A stretch of DNA of 64,000 nucleotides from Brevipalpus yothersi (lineage: Eukaryota > Arthropoda > Arachnida > Trombidiformes > Tenuipalpidae): assembly GCA_003956705.1 (NCBI GenBank), contig QZCP01000334.1, forward strand, positions 202,293 through 266,292. Direction: 5' to 3'. The translations under genes were made by a program, and so were the position numbers. Below, in pieces: positions 9,693-20,882 of this stretch. Below the pieces are notes generated by a model, which searched no databases, was not told the DNA's origin, and saw only the letters and a program-made list of their open reading frames with translations. Within the stretch, counting starts at the first letter, position 1, and every line of letters starts with the position of its first letter.

Positions 9693-10781
9693 TTATTTCG
9701 TTATCGTTTTCGTCATCTTACTATTTGTACCAAATTTGATTAATGCTGGCTCCAATTTGTTGAGATGATTATGACCTATCTTACCAGCCTCAACAGGTAT
9801 CTTCGTTCTTATTTTAGTGCATAAGAGTTTCAGATTGCTCTTACTCTCATGTCTGATGCGTTTATGTTTGTTGAGACAGTATTCGCTAGCAAATATGGCT
9901 GGACAGTGAGGACATCTAATAGCAGTTCCAGTGTGATGTTTCTGTATATGGTGAATCAATTCATGTCTACTTCTCGACTTTCGCCTACAAAAAATGCATA
10001 TTTGAGTCTCTTTACTTGACATTCCAACGCATGGAGCAAAAAGGATGATAGTGCTGAGGTTATGGACACTTAGTCGAGGGTATTGTCTTTCTTTGATCAT
10101 TTTTAGGAGATGAAGTTTGACATCATCAGGTAGAATCGCTTTAGGAGGAATCGTGTCAACGTCAATGGAGCACCTGTTGTTCTTTTCGAGATCAGTGGTG
10201 AGACCTGTGAGGAGAGGAATTTTTGAGTCCGTGATAAGAGGGTCAATAAATTTAAATTTCTTGACTTGGACAAAATTTTCTGAAATGCCAAGATCACCAA
10301 TGTTCAAAAGCATTGAGGAGCAATTACAGATGCTAGTCTGATGTTCTAACATCTTGGGCGTGATTTCCTTTTCTTGATTACAGATAGTACATTCTTGGTT
10401 GCTATAGAAATTTGGGTAGCTGTTGAAATTCGAGGCCGAGTTAACCTTCATTCTTTTCTTTCCTCTTTGAAGTGAACCACCAAGCAAAGAGAGATACATG
10501 ACCACGTCCTTATGGTGAACTTTAGGGACTTGAACATTACCTATAGTTAGTAACTTATGAATTAGCTTAATAATGACACTATGGCAATTTGGAAGTGTAT
10601 CGTGCAGCTCATTTCCCTCTATACTGAGACACACATTGGCAAAAGAGTCACATAGGCTAATAAGAGAATTGGCATCGAATTTGACGGAATCATCCACACA
10701 ATGAAAGATGATGAGATGAGTAGGATTAATCCTAACACACGGCTCCACCATGTTAAATTCAAAGAGTGTACCATCGGCCAT
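9693..10781 (-). CDS. C2H2 zinc-finger protein with two fingers
   Basis: A 362-codon intronless frame starts at ATG 10779-10781 in a strong start context (CCACAATGGCC) just after a possible acceptor (TATCCTGTCCACAG|AT) that would place an untranslated exon upstream. The frame is open a little further upstream without an ATG. Two classical C2H2 fingers lie near the C-terminus: CIFC-x12-H-x3-H (about residues 262-283) and CPHC-x12-H-x4-H (about 290-311). A further Cys/His cluster (ECTIC...HQTSICNC) lies near residue 135. The last 50 residues are basic. Two adjacent fingers suit nucleic-acid binding, probably nuclear; the long N-terminal part is not a domain I recognise. No in-frame damage is visible, so it may be a working gene. 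Confidence 0.65.
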   Translation of the reverse strand: MADGTLFEFNMVEPCVRINPTHLIIFHCVDDSVKFDANSLISLCDSFANVCLSIEGNELHDTLPNCHSVIIKLIHKLLTIGNVQVPKVHHKDVVMYLSLLGGSLQRGKKRMKVNSASNFNSYPNFYSNQECTICNQEKEITPKMLEHQTSICNCSSMLLNIGDLGISENFVQVKKFKFIDPLITDSKIPLLTGLTTDLEKNNRCSIDVDTIPPKAILPDDVKLHLLKMIKERQYPRLSVHNLSTIILFAPCVGMSSKETQICIFCRRKSRSRHELIHHIQKHHTGTAIRCPHCPAIFASEYCLNKHKRIRHESKSNLKLLCTKIRTKIPVEAGKIGHNHLNKLEPALIKFGTNSKMTKTITK

Positions 10782-11067
10782 TGTGGTAGATGGAAACAAA
10801 GAATATCTGTGGACAGGATAGCAGTTTGTGATCAATTCAATACCGAATTTTACCCATTAATGTAGATAACAATAATGAGACAAGCATACAATATCAGTAT
10901 CCTTTATGGAAGCTATCTGGTATCCGATACTCATGAAGGAGAGTGGTGGCAGTGTTGGGCGATAAACATGCCCGCAGTTGTAGTTTTTAGACACAAAAGT
11001 GCAGCCAACATAACTAAATTAGACTTGTTTGTAAAGTAAAAATAGTGATTTAATCTGATCCAGTGCG

Positions 11068-11704
11068 ATGGAGGATGAATTCGTCATGAGTGGTAAGAAA
11101 AGATGTCCATATGAGAGGTTAACAAAGTAATGGTTGAATGGAAAGTTTTCCTAAAAATATTCAGATTGAAAAGAATTGTAAACAGATATATTTTTTGTTT
11201 TATACAGTGCCTATCAGGGAGGGTGAATTGAGAAGAGCCTCTCGAAAGTATGAGCTTGGATTACAAGCACTTCGCACTCCTCGTCAGCGAGAGCTCGTGA
11301 TTGCTAGATTTCGTGAATTAGCAACGACCCATCAAAGAACATTGAGATATGTGGCACAAGATCAACCACCCGAGGAGATAAGAGGACGCGGGGAAGATAT
11401 ATTGGCTTTCATCCAGACTGGTGCTTATCGTGTGAACATTTTCACCATGATAGATCTATGTTGTGGTCCACCAGGAAGGAATGGTCGAACCTTCTGTCTA
11501 ATGGGCTATCGATTCATCAATAGAAGAAAGCCAGGATCGAAGACTCTAAGGAAATGGAAAACCATGAGACAGGGACGTCGTTTTGTGAAAAGACAAGTTC
11601 TCGATCAATTGGACCTAGATGATGCCTACATTCGCCATATTACAGAAACTGATCCACCACTTCGAGAAAATGAACTCACTGACCACAATCACTATAAGCT
11701 GTAA
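11068..11704 (+). CDS. Two-exon gene for a basic protein of unknown function
   Basis: Exon 1 starts at ATG 11068-11070 (MEDEFVMS) and ends at 11092 with donor G|GTAAGAAAAG. A 115-bp intron ends in TTTTGTTTTATACAG at 11207. Exon 2 (11208-11704) begins in the matching phase and codes for VPIREGELRRASRKYELGLQ and onward to a TAA at 11702-11704. The protein is about 173 residues and rich in Arg; it contains a GRGEDILAFIQTGAYRVNIF segment, a CCGPPGRNGRTFC motif and a helical basic stretch (KTLRKWKTMRQGRRFVKRQV). I do not recognise it. The last codons and the stop (DHNHYKL) fall inside a 205-bp duplication of the neighbouring kinase fragment in antisense, so the original C-terminus was replaced. 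It may be functional or a recently truncated copy. Confidence 0.6.
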
Positions 11705-11885
11705 TGATCAAGAAAATAGTTATATTCTGATTGAGCATTAATACTCGGCTTGAATCTGCTGGAAAGCATGGCTAACTCACAGATCTTCATCTTCCGAATT
11801 TCTCTACCAGAGAGAGGAGCGTTGAGACTTCAGTCAAGAGCTCGCTGAGCCTCGATCGCCACCAATGAGTTCACTCCAATCTCAA
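11681..11885. repeat. 205-bp direct duplication, copy 1
   Basis: The block beginning GACCACAATCACTATAAGCT is repeated at 12307-12511 with the same length, no gaps and about 12 differences (about 94% identity by hand count). Copy 1 lacks the kinase coding sequence that flanks copy 2, so copy 2 is probably the donor. The first 24 bases form the end of the reading frame of the 11068-11704 gene. Confidence 0.85.
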
Positions 11886-11982
11886 AGTGCAACACCAAAT
11901 GGCCACACATCTGACTTCGAGCTGAGAAGAGAGTGGATTGGAATAAGAAAATTTCCATAATAAGAATAAAACTCGTAATATA

Positions 11983-12364
11983 TTACCTGAACTTTCTATG
12001 AGTTGAACTTTGGGTTACCATTAAACTGAAAGGTAGAACAGTATCACTCTGACCATCTTGTCGATAGTATAGTTGGCAGTATGTGTCTCGGGTTGAGCCA
12101 AAATCACTGTTTTTGACCACTAATTCTTCATCCAGCAAACAGGTGCGTGCTGCTAAATCTCTGTGAATGCATTTTTGTTTGACAAATAACACATTCCTTC
12201 ACAGATATTGATCGCACCAGATTGAATAGAGTCAGTTCATTCTCTTCGTTTTGTAAGAAAGACAGCAAGTTACCATTGGCCATAAAAGGAGTGATAATCA
12301 AAGACCGACCACAATCACTATAAGCTGTAATGATCAAGATAATAGTTATATCCCGATTGAGCAT
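11983..12364 (-). pseudogene. Tyrosine kinase catalytic-domain fragment, frame-broken
   Basis: On the minus strand one frame (from 12364) reads TAYSDCGRSLIITPFMANGN and LLSFLQNEENELTLFNLVR, the hinge and helix D region of a receptor-type tyrosine kinase. The family pattern continues in a second frame as AINICEGMCYLSNKN and in a third as CIHRDLAARTCLLDEELVVK, with NSDFGSTRD. So at least two frameshifts occur, one beside a run of A. The catalytic loop has HRDLAART where the family has HRDLAARN, losing the invariant Asn; the DFG triplet is kept. After YYRQDGQSDTVLPF the expected WMAPE segment is absent. Only about half of the kinase domain is present. It cannot make an active kinase. The source gene would be a Trk/Ror/MuSK-like or related receptor kinase, but the subfamily is uncertain. 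Confidence 0.8.
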
Positions 12365-12511
12365 TAATACTCGGCTCGAATCTGCTGGAGAGCATAGCTA
12401 ACTAACAGATCTTCATCTTCCGAATTTCTCTATTAGAGAGAGGAGCGTTGAGACTTCAGTCAAGAGCTCGCTGAGCCTCGATCACCATCAATAAGTTCAC
12501 TCCAATCTCAA
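12307..12511. repeat. 205-bp direct duplication, copy 2
   Basis: This is the partner of 11681-11885, offset 626 bp. On the minus strand it contains the upstream edge of the kinase fragment (MLNRDITI...AYSDCGR), so it is likely the ancestral copy. The flanking 421 bp between the copies hold the rest of the kinase fragment and are not duplicated. Confidence 0.85.
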
Positions 12512-13464
12512 CGAGAGTTACGTCTGAATCCATAGCATAGATGTCTTCAATCCTGAGGATGTGAGATGGGGATTTGATCATATCTCCAGGAGTGATAGAT
12601 AAAATCTCAAATTGATAGCTTCCGGTGAGAATGGAGCAGAGAAGAAACCGGGAGAGAGTCTTTCTCCAAATTTAAAGATGAGAGAACACACATGAAGCTC
12701 GGAACACTTTGTTTTGGGGGGCGAGTAATCCTGTTTGGAAGAAAAATGAGCGGAAAAATGTTTTGACGAATTTTCGAAGGCTATCTCACCACTCCCTTGA
12801 GGCGCTTAAACATCACTGGTCATATTCTTATATAACGAATCTGCAGAACTAAATGTTGGCTGCACAGCACAGTTATAAAAACTGTAAACTTTAGGACTAT
12901 GCGCATTAGACCAATTTTTCTAAAGCTAACAGCTGAGACTCGGTGTGGCAACAAGATGGTTCGTGATGATTGTGGAATGAATAATTAGAGGACTTGAATC
13001 ATACAGGGTGTTTGAGAGTAATATGACGGATTCGAAACGTTTATACCTGGAGAGCTTTTCGAGACATTCGGGAATCTTTCCGATATCATACAGTGAGATT
13101 GTGTAGAATTTGGTTTCCAGTTTGGAGTCCGATGAACTTTCAGATTAGATAAGAGGTTCCAAAGTAGATATTTTGGATACTTAAGCCGGTGGGCATAATT
13201 TTCACAAAAACAGAGTATTTTTGGAATTCTCATAGAAAATTAGATCTAATCAAGCTGGTTTGCAATTGATCAGAAAAGAGATGATGGAGCGCAAGATCAA
13301 ACTGAGTGACTATTCACCACACTGAAGGATTGACAGCACCTCCTGAGAAGTGGGAATAGCTTCGGAATATAGATCTGACTCATTTCCTGTCTGATAATAC
13401 CTAATCAGGAATAAGACTCCTGAAATTCCTAATTCCATTCTCCCTCCTACCTGTGAGCTTTAGT
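12512..13464. other. No recognised gene
   Basis: Short open frames only (for example 12985-13233, minus). No repeat or RNA gene was recognised. It may contain the 5' remains of the kinase copy, but no kinase N-lobe motif (glycine loop or VAIK) was found. Confidence 0.35.
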
Positions 13465-14749
13465 CTAGATTTGATTCTGGAATTCTCTGCCCAGTCCTGC
13501 CGAGAAAAAAGAGTCACCATACTTATCTCGATGAATTGAATCTTCATGAATTCTTCTCAGCCGTTTTTGAGCCTTGAAAATCATATCACTTAGCAAGATT
13601 ATCTCATCCATAAGCCCTCTGTTATCAGCTGAACCACTGGATCTAGGATGAGGGGGAGGAGTGGATCAGGGGACATTCTCTCAGCTCTCATGAATAGAAC
13701 GCTTGCTCGGAAGACCCCTGAGCAAAGTTTCTTGAGCGATCGAAGATAAGGAGCAAATCGATACAAGCTTATGACAGAAAATCATCATTCTTATGGGTTT
13801 TACTCTGTCAATTCCTCATCGAAAAGATGAGAAATAGGTTGGTCAGGGGTGGAAAGTTATTTCAGGTTGTTGAGAGAGCGGGTTTTTCACATAAAATCTT
13901 CAAAAATGAGCTGAAGAGCTGAGTTTTCAGCTCTCTTATCTCTTATGTGATCGATTCCCAACCTATTCCATCAGATGTAATCTTTTATGAGAATTCTAAA
14001 AATTCCCTCATTTTAAAAAATTCCCCCCACCTGCTGATGGATCCATTATTTCTACTTCTTCTATTTCCTACTGTGGACCCTCTTATCTGAAAATTCATTG
14101 GACTCCGTTCAAACTCATGAAAACCAAATTTTTACTGTACGATATCGAATAAATTCTCAAAATTCCTCCGAGGTTTCTGGAGATATAACATTTCAAATCC
14201 GTCATATTACTCTCAAAGACCCTCTTCAGTGACCAGCAGCAGAAACTGAGCCCACGCATGATTGTCCAGCCCCATCTAGACCCACAGCTTCTTTATCAGA
14301 CTCCCAGCGAGAGAGGGAGGAGAAAATTTTGAAATCATCAGTCGAAGAGCAGCAAAGCTAGATGAAATACTATCTTAAATTAGGAAGCTGAGACAGTCGA
14401 GGAGGTAAAAGAGATGAGACCATGGAAATAAGCCTGAATTGAAGCGTTCTTACTGTTAAATTTAGAAACAACATATCAATGACTGTAGGACTGTCAAACG
14501 AAACAATGAATACGAGGCTAGACGACGAGCAGAGGGGGAAGGCAGAGATCAAGTTAAATCCAGGGAGAATAACAGGAGCTACCATACCGCACCCAATGGG
14601 TGAGAGAGAAAGCAGCAAAATGAGATGAATGGCAACTGGTCACCAAAACAGTTGTTTGGGACCTTCACAGCCGTTCTCGCTTACGAGACGATCAACACCT
14701 TCTCAGCAGAGCTGTCCAGTTTTTGATCAACGGCGTCGAGGTTTGACAT
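13465..14749 (-). CDS. Small two-exon gene candidate, 80 residues
   Basis: Exon 1 starts at ATG 14747-14749 (MSNLDAVDQKLDSSAEKVLI) and ends at 14685 with donor GTCTC|GTAAGCG (65 nt, phase 2). Exon 2 begins at 13642 after a strong acceptor (CCTCCCCCTCATCCTAG|A) and runs to TAG at 13465-13467 (178 nt). The phases agree, giving a Ser codon at the junction and an 80-residue product. Exon 2 reads SSGSADNRGLMDEIILLSDM, a helical Lys/Arg-rich segment (FKAQKRLRRIHED) and ends GLGREFQNQI. No domain is recognised; it is hydrophilic with one amphipathic helix and no signal peptide. The 1042-bp intron could hide another exon. A pyrimidine-rich region with possible acceptors precedes exon 1. Confidence 0.5.
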
Positions 14750-15062
14750 TCACTATAAGCTTCGTCACTTCCTCAATCGTAGATATGTAGGACACAATTA
14801 TAGAGGAGAAAGAACTTTCGATATCTGGAAAAAAGAGGATTATTAAAGAGATAGAAATCTGAAATGAAAAGAAAGGCTGAAAAGAGAAGAATTTAGTTAG
14901 TCGGAGCGGCCGCTAACGCGAATCTAATCTGACCGGAATGCAGTCACTTAAGTATGTTTCAACTGTGGCCGATTTTATTGTAAAAATTACTTGACATTTG
15001 GCTGAGAATCAGATCATTATCGGATGTCTTAAAATAAGTTAGGAACGTTCACTATCTTCACA

Positions 15063-15248
15063 TCAAGATAAAAAAATTGTCAAACGTAGTTGCTCTACGG
15101 CTATCGCTCCACGTTCAAATCGTCTCATTTTGTCCCAGTCTATTCTGAGCGAGCAGTTTCCTTGCGATATTACTGCAGGTGGATCTAACGGCGTTTGTTC
15201 ATCGCCAAAACACAAGGACCTGGCCCACTTGGTTGACTCTATTGTCAT
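15063..15248 (-). CDS. Small unrecognised ORF, 61 residues
   Basis: ATG at 15246-15248 (context AAAAATGAC) to TGA at 15063. The product begins MTIESTKWARSLCFGDEQTP and contains DWDKMRRFERGAIAVEQLRL. The codon content is ordinary for protein, and the frame is open above the ATG. It may be one exon of a larger gene; no clear donor was found before the stop. I recognise no family. Confidence 0.3.
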   Translation of the reverse strand: MTIESTKWARSLCFGDEQTPLDPPAVISQGNCSLRIDWDKMRRFERGAIAVEQLRLTIFLS

Positions 15249-15995
15249 TTTTATGCGTGAGTTTTTGGCAATGAGCACTGCGAGTCAGAGGGGATAAAAT
15301 GGTAAGAAAAAAAACTTCATCGGTATCGCAAAACGGTGTGAAGAACACTTGCTGCCATCGTGATTCAGCTTGGTAGCCATCACTAGATCATACTCAGATC
15401 TACTCACCCTCATAGTATAGCCTGATGCACGTTTCACTCGGTATCATTTTACTCAAATTGTTCTTACAATTTTCACTTTGATTATATTTAATTTTGATTG
15501 ACTTTGAAATTTCATGAAAGTGGTTTCCTCGTGTTTTTTACCGCTATCCCTCATAACATCGAGTGTCCGTAGGCGGCGTATAGTCCATCGAATACTACAA
15601 ATCACCATGAACTGTTTCCAGAGCTAGAGGGAAAGAAACTACTGAATTATCTCTCGTGAGTAGAAAGAGGAATGAGTCGCGTTGATAAGGTTCAACAGCA
15701 AGCGATGCTAGTGGAAATGCTTGGAAGTCAGGCTTAATAAGCGTTAGTGACACTCATTCAGGCACTGGCGATTAGCTTCTTCATATGATCACTAGTAGAG
15801 CTGGGTGGCCATCGTTCCAATTGCCTTTCTGACACGGGTGTGAATCTCCTTCTCATGACCCGTTGAGTGGTGGATAGCTTAGTGGTCGAAGTAAATCATG
15901 AGGAAAAGTTTGAAAGTTGAACGGTTGGTCATGAACAGATAAATACACATGGAACAGTGACTGCTGAAATCAAGATAGGATTAGCTCCCTCCTAG
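15249..15995. other. No recognised gene
   Basis: A 21-codon plus-strand frame near 15672 (MSRVDKVQQQAMLVEMLGSQ) is the only coding-looking piece; it ends in two stops and may be a relic. Nothing else was recognised. Confidence 0.3.
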
Positions 15996-16190
15996 AAGCC
16001 CCAAATGGGTACCAGTCTCAAAGATGTTGAAACTCTCCCTTCGTGTGACTCCCTAATTAGTTGGAATAACCTATTGCCTTCCGGTATAACACTAGATGAT
16101 GGGAAAGCTTTTAATCGAGAATGTGATCAAGTGCTTTCTCATGTTGCTGGAACCATGATTATTCCACCTCGAATATCATGGTTGCTGTGA
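15996..16190 (+). CDS. Unrecognised exon candidate
   Basis: A good acceptor (GGATTAGCTCCCTCCTAG|AAG) at 15995 opens a frame that includes ATG at 16005 and ends in TGA at 16190. It reads KPQMGTSLKDVETLPSCDSL, then ISWNNLLPSGITLDDGKAFN and RECDQVLSHVAG. The sequence has the look of a conserved globular domain with two Cys, but I cannot name it. No partner exon was identified on the plus strand upstream, so it may be the last exon of a gene or an isolated relic. Confidence 0.35.
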   Translation, partial: KPQMGTSLKDVETLPSCDSLISWNNLLPSGITLDDGKAFNRECDQVLSHVAGTMIIPPRISWLL

Positions 16191-18190
16191 AAACTGACAG
16201 AACCAAAATGTGGATTTCTTTCTCTCTACTCCTGATAAGACTCACAACGAGCTTAAGCTGGCGGTCCAAAGTTCAATCATTGATATCAATTCACCATCAA
16301 TCCAGGATCAATATGAAAGAGATTCTCTCACAGGTTGATTGCTGAACCGAAATTCTCTTGACTCGTAGAGTTATGTTCTGTAATCATTGATCTTTTTTTT
16401 GATTCTTTGACTTGGATCCAGCCCCCCAGAAAAGCTTATCTATTTATTCTGATTGAAATTAATTCTTGAAGAGAAATGTGTACCAGCTCTTGGTCGTCAC
16501 TGGCCTATTCGAAGAGTTGATCATGGGTGTTGATAGGCAATCAACGGATCCTTGTTGTCCCTCCACCCCCTACACGGGGACCAAGTTGCAATTTACATGA
16601 TGACAATCAGTTTTTGAGTTCTCAGGTTATAGGTTTGAGGTTATATACGATTGGAAAAACGATTTTCTCGAGGTTGAAGAGAGACAAGACTCATTTCAAT
16701 GGATTCTCTCTCTCTCACCAGCTTGAGCTCACGGTGACCTAAGTGTGACAAAAGTCGTATGTGTAGAGCATCGCTCTTCAACAATCTTTCATGTATTCCT
16801 TGGACCCATCATTTTGTTCCACTTGCTGTTCTTTTAGGCTTGAGGAGTGGGAAAGAGAGAGAAAAAGATAGAGATAGACAGAGAGAAAAATCTGGAGACT
16901 AGTAGAAAAAGGAGTCCGAAAGAAAGAGTGAAAGTTTTATGCACTTGATCCATGGAATGCTGTATCTGAAGATACCACCGATCGTTCTCTCTCTCTTTCC
17001 TCTCTCCTCTTCGTTCATCATTCGAATGCAAGAGGCGAGCTGCATAGAGTAGATCATCACAAAATGTTCAGTTAGAAAAAGAAAAGAGAAAATAGTGTGA
17101 GTAGTAGTACCATAAAAATGCTAGTTGTCTATGCTTTCTATTTTTCACTTGTGAATTCTTTTCCACTTTTACTCGTGTCTGTTGAAAAATAAACGTCTTG
17201 AACGGAAAGAGAGGAGAAAGATGCAGTTTGCCGATCGAAGTCTATCAAGTAAGTGGGAAAAGTACCAAAACCAGAGAAAAGGATGAATTGGGGCGGTAAA
17301 AAGGGAGAAGAAGAGAGAGAGATATGGGGAATAGAAGTGAGGGGGTATTAGAACTTGAACCGCAGGCTAGAACAGGATTTTAAACAGTTCACAGAGCTGC
17401 TTTCTTTCTCTTTCTCTCCGCTCTTCACATCTTGGCGATGTTCAAGTGGAACTTATTTAGGTGTTGCCCTTAGGAGCCACACTTTTGACCAAGTGTCTTC
17501 CTAGAGTTCTCTTTCTATTATCTCTATTCAAGGTGTTTCTTTGAGCTGTGCACAATTTGGTTTAATTGATTAGAATAATTGTCATTCTTTGGTTCATCAT
17601 TTCGGAACATCATCATTTGTTCACCTTGGTTCAGTGGATCATCATCCTTCATCCTGTAAACCAGTTGCTAGTGCACCATTTTTGCTTCCTGATTTGCTTG
17701 AAAGGTAGATATTATCTTGAAATTTTCTTCAAAACTCTCTTTCTCTCTTCCTTCACCATGTTCAAAAATCAACTCGAAATTAAACTTGTGTTACTCGATG
17801 ATTGAGCGTCCGATCTGCTAAATTCGTGTAAATTAGAAGAGAGAGAGAATTTATTCTTCTTAATTAAGTTTTTTCAAAATTTACTGATATGAGTAATCAA
17901 TTATCTTCGATTTCAATCATTATCGGAGAAAGCAAAGTTATCGATGACATGAGATGAAGAAAAAATTGCTTACTCATGTCGCATGAGTGAGATATTTCAT
18001 TTACATCTTCTTCTCGAGAGTGAAGCAAGTTTCCCATCAGAAGAGCATCTCTCTTCTTGAGGAACATAGCTTTTGGCTGTCTCAACTTATTGAGAGAGAA
18101 AGAGGAAAAACAGAGAGAGAGATACTTAGAAGATCAGTAGAATCAAGAAAAATCGACATTAACGCATGACTAGGATATGAGAATATGGGA
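16191..18190. other. No recognised gene; two short GA-rich patches
   Basis: Only short frames occur, such as 16527-16742 (plus), which reads LIGNQRILVVPPPPTRGPSC but is not recognised. Purine-rich patches lie near 16850-16935 and 17305-17330. No RNA gene or long repeat was seen. Confidence 0.35.
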
Positions 18191-19105
18191 TTAAATGGGA
18201 CAGTTCTCAGGCTTAGCAGAGGCTTCAGCATGCCTGTCGAGGATATGACTGGTGACGCTTTTTCTTCGAATGATTTGAAAGGGCTCTCTATGTGAGTCAG
18301 CCAATGGCAGTGTATGGCGTTTCAAGATTTCATATCGGTAATTCAGAGAGTTAACATAATTCCTCCAGCTCCCTTTACAGGCACCTCCACCGTATCCCAG
18401 AGTTCGAAGTGAGCTTTGGTAAACCACAGTGAACTGGATAATCGGTAAGTGCGGAGAGGTGCCGGCACAAGCTCTTAAAGGAGGAACTGCCCAGCCTTCT
18501 CAGGCTTGCTGGTATTCGAGACCCTTTCCCTGGCTTTATGATTACTTGCGATTGAAATATCTCTCCATCTCAGTCTCAACCCATAATCTTCTGGGGGAGT
18601 TAAGTTCATGGCTGCAACTCAATAATGTTCCATGAACGTGCATATCGAAGCAGATGGGAATCGAACCACTACTCCCATGATAAGCCTTTTCTAACTTGCA
18701 TATTTCTCAGCTGAATCCTTTGAAATGTTCTTTCCTTCACTTCCACGACTGAGACCATGTGTAAGAGAGAATCCTTTCTCTGTTAGATTCCTCTTAGATT
18801 CAAAAACTCAGGCCGAGAAAAGTACGGATATGCTCCAAAATCGCCCAAGTTGGCCCCCAGTTCCAATGCTCATGTCTGGAAGAATATCAGAATCTCAGCT
18901 CATCTCGATGTCACTAGATGACGCCCATTGATTCTCAGGCCAGAACTTTTCTCAGTTTCAACTTTCCACAATTTCGAAAAAGTATCAAAGAGGCATCCTC
19001 TTGACATTTCTCGATTCCTCTAAATCAATGAGAAATCGATCACTCCCACACTGTGAATGCAATTCATCAGCAACTATTTCGAGGCCTGCTTCGTTCACTG
19101 TAAGT
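18191..19105 (-). pseudogene. String of coding-looking minus-strand pieces, probable decayed or multi-exon gene
   Basis: Several minus-strand segments look like protein and follow one another. After an acceptor (CCTTACTTACAG|TG) near 19105 comes NEAGLEIVADELHSQCGSDR with FLIDLEESRNVKR. Near 18925 is FWPENQWASSSDIEMS. Near 18865 is MSIGTGGQLGRFWSISVLF. From about 18765 comes VVEVKERTFQRIQLRNMQVR, KGLSWE, a stop, then WFDSHLLRYARSWNIIELQP. Near 18600 is LNSPRRLWVETEMERYFNRK. The last, about 18500-18191, includes FTVVYQSSLRTLGYGGGACK and ends EASAKPENCPI. I recognise no family. The internal stop and frame changes argue for decay, but very short introns could also explain them. Confidence 0.35.
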
Positions 19106-19621
19106 AAGGAATCAATTCAGTGGTCAAGCAGAGTGGACATGTTGATCGAAAATTCTTCTCTAACCAAATTCACCAACAAAGCAATGGATAAGGCAATAAA
19201 TCTATATGTGCTCCTATGCACATTGCTGATGATATTGTTATGGTAAGGAGAAAAAGAAGAGATGAAGACGATTATATAAGAATAAGGCGATGATCTTATA
19301 CATTCTCTCATCGACCGAAACATTCTCATTCCCTTGTCTCTAGCTCTTCTTTACGATCCCACTTTACTCCTCCATTCGATACATGCTGCCCATGTATCGT
19401 TTCTTCTTCTCTATTGGATGAAGATGTTGACCAAATCAGTGTTCAAGATAATTAATGATGGTGAAGAGATAGTGGAAAGAGAAAAAGTGAGTGTGTGTAA
19501 GTGGTGGGTTGAAAGAGAAGCACTTGGTCAGTATACTTTTTCTCTCTCTTTTTCCATGGTAAGTTATGGCTGAAAATCATGTTCCTTGTGACTACTTGGT
19601 ACATGGAAGAAGAAAGGAGGA
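19106..19621. other. No recognised gene
   Basis: Nothing beyond short frames was seen between the coding-looking pieces and the first long GA tract. Confidence 0.35.
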
Positions 19622-19871
<250 letters not shown>

Positions 19872-19875
<4 letters not shown>

Positions 19876-20882
19876 AAAACTATGCCCACTAGGATCACAA
19901 AATTATCGTCTAAGAGCAATGTGGCAATGGATCAGAGTAAGTTACTGTAGAACGATCATTTGTACTAGAATACATCGTTCTTTTCAGATGTTAGCAAATC
20001 AGTCAACATAAATAGGAGGGGAGAGGGAACTGTAAGAGAAAAAGAGAGAAAGCAAAATGTGATGAGGATGAGAAAATAAGCGATGAAAAGGAATCGTCCA
20101 GTGGCAATGGGATGTAGGAGTAGTTTCGTTGAGTAAGATATAAAAAGCATTCCTTTTATTGGGGAATAGAAGGGTCGAGAGAGGAATAGGAAGATGCCCG
20201 CATTGATGGTGTGCTCCATGGTATCATTGGACAATAAGAATCAGCATTCTTGATTTTGTCTATTCTCACCGTTCGTAGCGGTAGTTATTTATCTGTTGTC
20301 TCTCATTCCTTCATGCTCTATATTTCACTGACTCATTGCATCTTTATCTCTTTTCCCTACTTCCTTATATGACACAATCGTGATGGTCACAATCCGAAAC
20401 TTGCAATCTCATCAACTTTCCACGTTAAATTACTTGCTCCACCATCTCATTACCATACATACTTCACCCATAGGTCAAGCATGGTTGTTCATGTCATCGT
20501 CCATGCTTGTCCACTCATTTATCTTCGGGCTTTTGTTCTAGCTCTCTGTTGGTTATCAAGAGTATTCCTTTCAGAATAGGGGACAGTCTTATTCTTTCAC
20601 ACCTTGGTCCAGAAAGAATAGTAGAATTCACAAAAAGCTGCTCCTATCTGCATTTTTATATATCTTCCATTCACCTCACAATTTGCAATTGTAGAAAAAG
20701 GTGAAAGGTCCATGGGCTCATAACTGGTCAAGAAGACCAAGAAAAATACATTCCATTCAGATGCCAAAAAAACCTCTTGGCCTCTCATTGAATGCAAGAA
20801 AATAAAATGAAGTAAAAAGGAAAGAGAATTGATAATCTTAAAGTTTTGGCTCCCAATTCCGAAGCAAAATTAACAAGGAATA
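19872..20882. other. No recognised gene
   Basis: AT-rich sequence with short frames only. Confidence 0.35.

Noticed and set aside
6948..12364. Frame breaks in the oxygenase and kinase as sequencing errors
   Set aside because: More than 4.2 kb of Dscam coding sequence in the same window has no frame error, and the kinase also lost an invariant Asn and a conserved segment, so decay is more likely.
18652..18672. tRNA-like sequence on the minus strand (GGTTCGATTCCC, a B-box match)
   Set aside because: The T-arm stem does not pair fully, no matching acceptor stem or A box was found upstream, and it lies within coding-looking sequence.
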